This document shows, in pieces, positions 26,569-32,847 of a stretch of DNA of 64,000 bases. Made by a program: the position numbers and the translations under genes. Numbering within the stretch: the first letter of the stretch is position 1; the number at the start of each line of letters is the position of its first letter. The notes under the pieces were generated by a model. That model searched no databases and was not told where the DNA came from. It saw only the letters and a program-made list of their open reading frames with translations. The stretch is from an uncultured Lacinutrix sp. (GTDB lineage: Bacteria > Bacteroidota > Bacteroidia > Flavobacteriales > Flavobacteriaceae), in NCBI RefSeq assembly GCF_947500605.1, contig NZ_CANMSJ010000007.1, forward strand, positions 117,869 through 181,868. The letters run 5' to 3'.

Positions 26569-27408
26569 ATGTCCAAACCACAAACCATACAAATATTTTT
26601 ACCAGACGGTTCACCAACTAGTATTCGTGAAGCAGAGCTTACCAATAGATTGGTAAAAGCGATTTTGTTTCCTAGAAATAAAATACAAGAAGTGGCAAAA
26701 CGCGACATGGTACATTTTACAGGAGTTTACTTTTTATTTGGTAGTACAGAAGATGGTGCAAAACCAATAGTTTATATTGGAGAAGGTGAAGATTGTTTTA
26801 CACGTATACAATCGCATAACCGTAAAAAAGACTTTTGGACACATTGTGTAATCATCACCACCAAAACAGACGAGTACACCAAAACAGATGGGAAGTATTT
26901 AGAGCATTACTGTTTGGCTAAAGCCAAAGAAATTGGTAGATATGCTACAGATAACGATACAGGTTCTAAAAAGCCATCTATAAGCGAAAGTAGAGAGTAT
27001 GATTTGTTAGACAATTTTGATACAGCAAAAATATTATTAGCAACTTTGGGTTATCCAATATTTGAAGAAAAGAGAAAGAAGGAGGTTAATAAAGATATAT
27101 TTATATGTAAAGGGAAAATCTCAATTGCTGAAGGCCAATTAGTAGATGATGGTTTTTTAGTATTTAAAGGTGGTCAGTTTGTATTAAATGAAACTAAATC
27201 GGTTACTCCTTGGATTATGCAACTTAGAAATAATCTAAAAAATCAATCGGTCTTAAAGGAAATAAATGGCATGCTTGTTTTACAAGAAGATTATATTTTT
27301 AATTCGCCAAGTGCAGCTGCAGCTTCTATTAAAGGAAGGTCGTCAAATGGATGGACATCTTGGAAAGATAAAGATGGTAAAACTTTAGATGAGTTAAAAA
27401 GGAATTGA
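26569..27408 (+). CDS. GIY-YIG nuclease with C-terminal DUF4357
   Basis: 279 residues. The GIY-YIG domain spans about residues 48-155: TGVYFLF (51-57), VYIGEGEDCFTRI (68-80) with the catalytic Arg, and a Glu/His pair in KYLEHYCLAKAKEIGRY. The C-terminal DUF4357 is recognised by SPSAAAASIKGRSSNGWTSW near residues 249-268. Proteins with this pair of domains commonly accompany type I restriction systems. It is the last plus-strand gene of the island, convergent with the LytTR gene 16 bp away. Its exact target is unknown. Confidence 0.83.
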   Translation: MSKPQTIQIFLPDGSPTSIREAELTNRLVKAILFPRNKIQEVAKRDMVHFTGVYFLFGSTEDGAKPIVYIGEGEDCFTRIQSHNRKKDFWTHCVIITTKTDEYTKTDGKYLEHYCLAKAKEIGRYATDNDTGSKKPSISESREYDLLDNFDTAKILLATLGYPIFEEKRKKEVNKDIFICKGKISIAEGQLVDDGFLVFKGGQFVLNETKSVTPWIMQLRNNLKNQSVLKEINGMLVLQEDYIFNSPSAAAASIKGRSSNGWTSWKDKDGKTLDELKRN

Positions 27409-27424
27409 TTTTAATACAAGTTAA

Positions 27425-28204
27425 CTAAGCATCATTAAGATTATTTAAAAACGATGTTTTTTCTTTTGCGCTAATTTCAAAAGGTTCTTTACAATGATAT
27501 AATTTTAAATTACGATTATCTATATCTCTAATATAATTGGTATTGATTAAATAGCTTTGATTTATTTTTCTAAACCCTAAATAACTCAGTTTAGATTCTA
27601 AATCACTAATAGTTATTCTTATATCCTCAAATATAGCTTCACTATTTTTTCCATAAAAATGAACAAGGTTACCTTCAGGTTTTTCCATTTTTACTTGTTT
27701 TCCATTTAATAGTTTATGTCCAGTACTTACTAAAGCAGAGCTAATAAAATAGATGTCTTCTGGATAGATACCCATATTTTTGTTTTTAGAAATAGGTAGT
27801 ATAACCAAATCTCCTTTTTGATACGTTTTTTTATTATTTATTTTTCCAATTACCTTATTTTTTAAAATAGCTTCAAACTCTTCAATGTCAAAAGGCTTGC
27901 TTAAATAACCTGAGATATCCAGACTATTGATTACTTTTTTTTCATTATTGGTAGTTGAGGTTAAAAAAATAATTTTTTTATTCGTTGCAACTTTTTGTGC
28001 TAACTCAATGCCATTGTAAACAGGCATTTCAAAATCCACAATAAGCAAATCAAAATCTTCTTCGTTTATTTCTTGATATGCTTTTTTAGAGCTATCAAAA
28101 CTCTTTTTATGTTGTAATTCGTATTCTTTTGGGAGTTTATCAATTTGGTTTTTAACACTTCTCAAAGTATTAGGATCGTCATCCACAAGTATATAACGTA
28201 TCAT
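27425..28204 (-). CDS. LytTR-family response regulator
   Basis: 259 residues. A receiver domain (about 1-120) has acidic pocket DDD (8-10), phospho-acceptor D57 in LLIVDFEMPVYNG, a conserved Thr/Ser (FLTSTT) and Lys in YLSKPF. A LytTR DNA-binding domain follows, with the typical end KINQSYLINTNYIRDIDNRN. Between them lies a segment of about 30 residues. It is second in a two-gene minus-strand operon, adjoining the histidine kinase gene (28205). LytTR proteins bind pairs of short direct repeats, and a candidate pair lies at 29290-29319, upstream of the kinase. Confidence 0.88.
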   Translation of the reverse strand: MIRYILVDDDPNTLRSVKNQIDKLPKEYELQHKKSFDSSKKAYQEINEEDFDLLIVDFEMPVYNGIELAQKVATNKKIIFLTSTTNNEKKVINSLDISGYLSKPFDIEEFEAILKNKVIGKINNKKTYQKGDLVILPISKNKNMGIYPEDIYFISSALVSTGHKLLNGKQVKMEKPEGNLVHFYGKNSEAIFEDIRITISDLESKLSYLGFRKINQSYLINTNYIRDIDNRNLKLYHCKEPFEISAKEKTSFLNNLNDA

Positions 28205-29224
28205 TTAATTTAAGCTTAAGGTTAGTTCAGACAAATATTGATTATTGGGCAATGTTTTGTGTTCTAATTTGCTGTTTGGGTAGTATGCAGTTAGTAATTG
28301 TTGTAAAGCGTTTAATCCAAAATTAGAGGATTCAACAACTTTGGTTTCGTAATCTAATCGTTGTTCTGCACTATTAACTAAACAGTAGCTTAGCTGCTTG
28401 TTTTTGTTTTCTTTTAAAACAATACTTATAAACGAGTCTGTACTATTTAAACTACCGTGTTTTAAAGCATTTTCAACAAATGGGAAAAACAAAGTAGGTT
28501 TAATTTTTATGTTTTCTTTTTGTTCTTGTTTTAAACTATTATCAAACTGTATGTTGGTATTTGGTTTAAGATATTTTATAAGGTCTAAAAACATAGTAAT
28601 ATGTTCTAACTCTTCTTCTAAAGAGGTATTTTCTTTATTTAAAGCAGATACGTTATAGTCTAGTAATTTAAAGATGTTTTTTAAGGCTTTTATTGGTGGG
28701 ACTTTACTTTTGTTATGTCCCATTTTATAATTAATCCCTAAAAAAGACTTGTAGCTATTATCGGTTTGCTCCATGTCGTCATAAATTTGGCTGATTACAT
28801 TTTTAATAAAATGAGCACCAAGTCTGGTATTGTTTGCTTCAACATTTTTAAAGTTTACATAACGTTCGTAAGCTTTTTGTTGATGATTAATTTCTTCTTT
28901 ATGTAGTGCTATCTCCCTTTCTTTTTCGCTTAAAGTAGAAAAGAATTTTTGTTTATAATCTTCTATTTGCTGTTCTAGATGAAAGGTTTCATTATTCTTT
29001 TTAATTAGTTTTCTTTCTAAAGATTCTGTTTTTCTAAGTTGTTCATTAAAATTAGAAACAGCTAATTGGCTGGCTTTTAATTGTTCTTTTAATAGTCGGT
29101 TCTTTTTTCTAAAAGAACGCTTTCTGTAAAGGTTATACCAGTTTCTAATAATTATTAGAATTAATATAAAAAGGAGTATTTCGATGGGTTCCAGTTGTTG
29201 GAGATAGTCTGAAAATGAATCCAT
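28205..29224 (-). CDS. LytS-like sensor histidine kinase
   Basis: 339 residues. One N-terminal membrane helix (about residues 13-30) leaves almost no extracellular loop, so the signal is probably intramembrane or cytosolic. A long coiled coil follows (about 40-130, charged). The kinase has the phospho-acceptor region RLGAHFIKNVISQIY (H138) of the His_kinase family and an N-box FPFVENALKHG (247-257). The G-box in SNFGLNALQQLL is short, as usual for LytS-type enzymes. It directly precedes the LytTR gene and is divergent from the viperin operon, which suggests (but does not show) that it controls that operon. Confidence 0.85.
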   Translation of the reverse strand: MDSFSDYLQQLEPIEILLFILILIIIRNWYNLYRKRSFRKKNRLLKEQLKASQLAVSNFNEQLRKTESLERKLIKKNNETFHLEQQIEDYKQKFFSTLSEKEREIALHKEEINHQQKAYERYVNFKNVEANNTRLGAHFIKNVISQIYDDMEQTDNSYKSFLGINYKMGHNKSKVPPIKALKNIFKLLDYNVSALNKENTSLEEELEHITMFLDLIKYLKPNTNIQFDNSLKQEQKENIKIKPTLFFPFVENALKHGSLNSTDSFISIVLKENKNKQLSYCLVNSAEQRLDYETKVVESSNFGLNALQQLLTAYYPNSKLEHKTLPNNQYLSELTLSLN

Positions 29225-29289
29225 AGAACTAGTGTAGGTATTTGTTGGTTGGTTGATTAAAAGCGTAATTTTTTAAAGCTCATTTTTTT

Positions 29290-29319
29290 TATATCCCCAA
29301 AAAAGAGGTCTATATCCCA
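29290..29319. promoter_or_regulatory. Pair of TATATCCCnAA direct repeats, 21 bp apart
   Basis: TATATCCCCAA (29290-29300) and TATATCCCAAA (29311-29321) are direct repeats with starts exactly 21 bp apart. This is the geometry reported for LytTR-domain regulators (two 9-bp repeats with a 12-bp spacer). They lie 66 bp upstream of the kinase gene and about 120 bp upstream of the small gene at 29440, between the two divergent units. Confidence 0.5.
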
Positions 29320-29389
29320 AATATAGTCGGTCTGTCACAAACTAGAAAATTTAATTCCAATCATCTGCATCTTTACAGTAATAACAAGA

Positions 29390-29410
29390 AGTTTAGTAGA
29401 GTGCTAAACT
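29390..29410 (+). promoter_or_regulatory. Inverted repeat AGTTTAG-N7-CTAAACT
   Basis: Perfect 7-bp arms separated by 7 bp, 30 bp upstream of the start codon at 29440. Could be an operator or a leader hairpin. Confidence 0.35.
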
Positions 29411-29439
29411 CTTAAAAATCTAATTAAAGATATAATATT

Positions 29440-29580
29440 ATGAGCAATTTAAAACAAAACAATCACAAATCAAATCAAGCAAATTCAAACAAAGGAACAT
29501 CTGGAACTAATGCTGCAAATAGTAAAGCGCATGGTAACAGAGGTAAGCAATTAAATCCAAACCAGAATTCTAAAAAGTAA
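29440..29580 (+). CDS. 46-residue Asn/Lys/Gly-rich small protein
   Basis: Starts MSNLKQNNHKSN and ends LNPNQNSKK. Low-complexity, basic and strongly hydrophilic, thus probably disordered; no membrane helix. The middle GTSGTNAANSKAHGNRGK vaguely recalls small stress-related KGG-type proteins. It sits 63 bp upstream of the viperin gene with a strong hairpin between them (29593-29617). The reading frame, start spacing and clean stop support a real gene. Function unknown; possibly a highly expressed leader protein. Confidence 0.55.
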   Translation: MSNLKQNNHKSNQANSNKGTSGTNAANSKAHGNRGKQLNPNQNSKK

Positions 29581-29592
29581 ATATTAATAATA

Positions 29593-29617
29593 CCTCGTCT
29601 TTTTTAGAAAGGCGAGG
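29593..29617 (+). terminator. Hairpin between small gene and viperin gene (attenuator or processing site)
   Basis: CCTCGTCTTT and AAAGGCGAGG pair (one G-T wobble) around a TTTAG loop. There is no T-run after it, so it is unlikely to be a full terminator. A role in mRNA stability or differential expression of the two genes is more likely. Confidence 0.5.
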
Positions 29618-29643
29618 ATTAACTAACCATTAAACTTAAACCA

Positions 29644-31068
29644 ATGAAAACCAAAATTACATTAAGCGGATTTGCAGGAACAGGAAAATCTACAGTAGGA
29701 AAACTTATAGAAAGACAATTAAAATTTGAATTTATATCTGTTGGAAATTATACTAGAACATTTGCAATGGAAACGTATGGAATGACTATTAATCAATTTC
29801 AAAAACATTGTAATAGTCATCCAGAATTAGACCATTTAATTGACGATAAATTTAAAACAGAATGCAATAGTAAAGACAATATAGTTATTGATTATAGACT
29901 TGGGTTTCATTTTATAGACAACGCTTTTAATGTGTTATTAAAAACATCTGATAAAAAGGCATCGAAAAGAATAAGTTTAGGAAGTAGAGTAGATGAGGTA
30001 ACGAGTCCAGAAGGAATAAAGTTGAGAAATGAAACCATGAGAACACGTTTTATAGAGCGCTACAATGTTGATTTTACAAACGAGACTAATTATGATTTAG
30101 TTATTAATACTGATGATTTAACACCAAAAGAAGTATCGCAACAAATAATTAAACATTACCAAGAGCGCGGTGCTGTAATTGCAATACCAAGTATCAATTT
30201 TCACTTATGGGAACCGTGTAATATGCGTTGTAAGTTTTGCTTTGCAACTTTTCAAGATGTTAAACAGACTATTTTACCTAAAGGACATTTGCCCGAAGCG
30301 GAGGCTTTACAAGTAGTAGGAAATATTGCAGCAGCAGGTTTTAAAAAAATAACGTTTGCAGGAGGAGAGCCTTTATTATGTAAGTGGTTACCAAGTTTAA
30401 TTAAAAAGGCAAAGCAATTAGGTATGACTACTATGATTGTAACCAATGGGAGTAAATTAACAGACGCTTTTTTAAAAGAGAACACCGCCTACTTAGATTG
30501 GATTGCAGTAAGTGTAGATAGTTTAGAGGACGAAAACAATGTTAAAATAGGAAGAGCAATTACAGGAAAAACACCATTAAGTAAAGCATTTTATTATGGT
30601 TTAGTGGATAACATTAAAAAGTATGGCTATGGCTTAAAGATTAATACTGTAGTTAATAAAGTAAACTATATAGACAACTTAACAGCGTTTATTGAATACG
30701 CTAAACCACAACGTTGGAAAGTGTTACAAGTATTGCCAATCGTTGGGCAAAATGATGCTAAAATTGACGAGTTTAAAATAACAGCAGCAGAGTATAATTA
30801 TTTTTTAACTACACATAGTGATGTAAAAACAATAGTACCAGAGTCTAATGATGAAATTAAAGGAAGTTATGTAATGGTAGATCCAGCAGGACGTTTTTTT
30901 GATAATGCACAAGGCATACATAATTACAGTAAACCCATTTTAGAAGTAGGTGTAGAAGAAGCTATTAAAACAATGGATTATGATTTGGGTAAGTTTTTAG
31001 AAAGAGATGGTATTTATGAGTGGAGTAATAGCAATCAAAATGTAAGAAAGGAGGACTTAAAATCATGA
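29644..31068 (+). CDS. Cytidylate kinase-prokaryotic viperin fusion (radical SAM)
   Basis: 474 residues, two enzymes in one chain. Residues 1-175 match archaeal-type cytidylate kinase: P-loop GFAGTGKST (9-17), SVGNYTRTFA, IDYRLGF and RYNVDFTNETNYDLVINTD. Residues 183-460 match viperin: the radical-SAM cluster CNMRCKFC (C192, C196, C199) in a NFHLWEPCNMRCKFCF context, GGEP (240-243), RWKVLQVLPI (357-366) and the C-terminal SYVMVDPAGRFFDN (408-421). Prokaryotic viperins convert CTP, UTP or GTP to 3'-deoxy-3',4'-didehydro nucleotides that stop phage transcription. A kinase fused to it could supply the triphosphate substrate or rephosphorylate products. The stop overlaps the next gene (ATGA). Confidence 0.9.
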   Translation: MKTKITLSGFAGTGKSTVGKLIERQLKFEFISVGNYTRTFAMETYGMTINQFQKHCNSHPELDHLIDDKFKTECNSKDNIVIDYRLGFHFIDNAFNVLLKTSDKKASKRISLGSRVDEVTSPEGIKLRNETMRTRFIERYNVDFTNETNYDLVINTDDLTPKEVSQQIIKHYQERGAVIAIPSINFHLWEPCNMRCKFCFATFQDVKQTILPKGHLPEAEALQVVGNIAAAGFKKITFAGGEPLLCKWLPSLIKKAKQLGMTTMIVTNGSKLTDAFLKENTAYLDWIAVSVDSLEDENNVKIGRAITGKTPLSKAFYYGLVDNIKKYGYGLKINTVVNKVNYIDNLTAFIEYAKPQRWKVLQVLPIVGQNDAKIDEFKITAAEYNYFLTTHSDVKTIVPESNDEIKGSYVMVDPAGRFFDNAQGIHNYSKPILEVGVEEAIKTMDYDLGKFLERDGIYEWSNSNQNVRKEDLKS

Positions 31069-31358
31069 GTAATTATATAGCAGGTTTTTGTAAAACAGAA
31101 CATTTTACTTATCGTCAATGGGATAGAACAGTTAATGATAGTCTATTGAGATCTATCTTAAAAAATGTAGACACAAATAAAACTAATACACTTCTTATAG
31201 TGAGTAGAAAAGTATTAAAAAAGGTAAATATTAAAGTAAACAAAGAGCTATTCATTAAAATAGATAACAACACTTTAATTACTTGTTTTTATTGTGAACT
31301 ACAAGAGTATTATACAAGAAACAGAGAACAAAATTATTTAATAATTAGTAAAATATAA
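31065..31358 (+). CDS. 97-residue protein of unknown function in the viperin operon
   Basis: Starts within the viperin stop codon (ATGA overlap), so it is translationally coupled. The sequence begins SNYIAGFCKTEHFTYRQWDR, has a helical middle and ends with beta strands LFIKIDNNTLITCFYCELQEYY. The pattern H-x-x-x-R-Q-x-x-R near the N-terminus followed by strands is loosely reminiscent of small nuclease or toxin folds, but no family could be assigned. It is followed 4 bp later by the HAD gene. It may be a modulator or effector of the nucleotide pathway. Confidence 0.68.
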   Translation: MSNYIAGFCKTEHFTYRQWDRTVNDSLLRSILKNVDTNKTNTLLIVSRKVLKKVNIKVNKELFIKIDNNTLITCFYCELQEYYTRNREQNYLIISKI

Positions 31359-31362
31359 TAGT

Positions 31363-31773
31363 ATGAAAAAGATAGTATTAATAGACATGAATGGTGTTTT
31401 AGTAGAATTAGGAGACGGACCTTTTAGCGAAAATAAAAATAAAGAAGGTTTTTTCTTGAATAATAAACCAATGGAAGGCGCTGTAAATACTTTTAAAGCT
31501 TTGAGCGCTAAGTATGATTGCTACATTGTATCAACACCAGTTTGGAGTAATCCGCATTGTTGGATGGAAAAACGCTTATGGGTTGAAAAGCACTTGGGTT
31601 TGGAAGCTAATAAAAGATTGATATTAACACATCATAAAAACTTAGTAAAAGGAGATTATATTATTGATGATACTAAAAATCATGGCGTAGATAAATTTGA
31701 AGGACAACATATTCATTTTGGTACTGATACATTTTTAAAATGGAATAATGTTTTAGATTTTCTATTGGATTAA
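31363..31773 (+). CDS. 5'(3')-deoxyribonucleotidase-like HAD protein (NT5C family), motif I D-to-N
   Basis: 136 residues. It matches the NT5C/5'(3')-deoxyribonucleotidase family: motif I IDMNGVLVELGDGPF, motif II Ser/Thr in YIVSTPVWSNPHCWMEKRLWVEKHLG, then LTHHKNLVKGDYIIDDTKNHG with the conserved Lys and DD pair. In this family motif I is DxD, whose second Asp is the general acid/base. Here it is N10 (codon AAT), so hydrolysis should be impaired or altered. It is the last gene of the viperin operon. Possible roles are binding or clearing nucleotide monophosphates, or protecting the host from ddh-nucleotides. Confidence 0.78.
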   Translation: MKKIVLIDMNGVLVELGDGPFSENKNKEGFFLNNKPMEGAVNTFKALSAKYDCYIVSTPVWSNPHCWMEKRLWVEKHLGLEANKRLILTHHKNLVKGDYIIDDTKNHGVDKFEGQHIHFGTDTFLKWNNVLDFLLD

Positions 31774-31812
31774 ATTATCACTATAAATTTAGTTATTGTA
31801 ATAACGTATAAA

Positions 31813-31820
31813 TAGCTTTG
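31813..31820 (+). promoter_or_regulatory. Candidate -7 box TAGCTTTG
   Basis: Exact TAnnTTTG match 44 bp upstream of the next start codon (31864). Suggests that the gene at 31864 is transcribed separately from the viperin operon. Confidence 0.4.
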
Positions 31821-31851
31821 TTAATTCTTAATATAAAAACATACATTGTAA

Positions 31852-32223
<372 letters not shown>

Positions 32224-32277
32224 AATGAAATTTTCAATTGTAATAAGTATTATTATATTTATAAAAAAAATGAAACA

Positions 32278-32547
32278 ATGTTAGAAATATTAGCTTTAGG
32301 TTACTTTATAAAACAAATTAGAAAAGTTGCAGAAGAGAAAGGAATAGAACCTAAGAAATGGATAATAGCAACAGTTGTGTCTTGGTTTGCAACAGAAATA
32401 TTAATTGTTGTTATGGCTTTTTTATTCTTAGATATCGATAGTGATTCTATTTTAGTAGTTATAATTCCAGCATTAGTGACAGCAGCTATTGTAGCTTATT
32501 TTATTTTGAATACATTGAAGCAAAAAGAACCCATTAAAGTATCTTAA
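32278..32547 (+). CDS. Small membrane protein, unknown function
   Basis: 89 residues with two clear hydrophobic helices (about residues 28-51 and 57-78) and a charged tail. A basic cytosolic N-terminal helix (IKQIRKVAEEKGIEPKKW) precedes them. No family recognised. It lies 54 bp after the preceding gene and ends before a terminator at 32571. Confidence 0.65.
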   Translation: MLEILALGYFIKQIRKVAEEKGIEPKKWIIATVVSWFATEILIVVMAFLFLDIDSDSILVVIIPALVTAAIVAYFILNTLKQKEPIKVS

Positions 32548-32567
32548 ACTATTTTATAATTTTAAAA

Positions 32568-32600
32568 CTAAAGCTCTTATTTATAAGGGCTTTTTTTTAG
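32568..32600 (+). terminator. Rho-independent terminator
   Basis: AAGCTCTTAT and ATAAGGGCTT pair (one wobble) and are followed by eight T's, 25 bp after the small membrane-protein gene. Confidence 0.75.
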
Positions 32601-32847
32601 TGTTTCCAATAGTAAACGACTCTTCACTTCCCAGTACAGTAAGTTTTTTGTATTTCTTTTATCAATTTTATAACGGTCTAAAACAAAAAAAGCACTTCAA
32701 AAAAATGAAGTGCTTTTAAATTCTCATAATAATGTTTCAGAGCTTATTTTTTACAACTTTAAAAGTTTAGTGGAAAAAAGTTGTTCCATTATTTTGCTCT
32801 GCATTTATTATGTAGAGACCCTTTTTAATGAATAACATTTAAAGGTT
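32601..32847. other. Convergent intergenic region
   Basis: Apart from the bidirectional terminator at 32684-32721 nothing is visible in this stretch. Confidence 0.6.
32684..32721. terminator. Bidirectional terminator between convergent genes
   Basis: AAAAAGCACTTCA and TGAAGTGCTTTT form a perfect stem with A/T runs on both sides. It lies between the plus-strand small gene and the minus-strand amylase. Confidence 0.78.
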
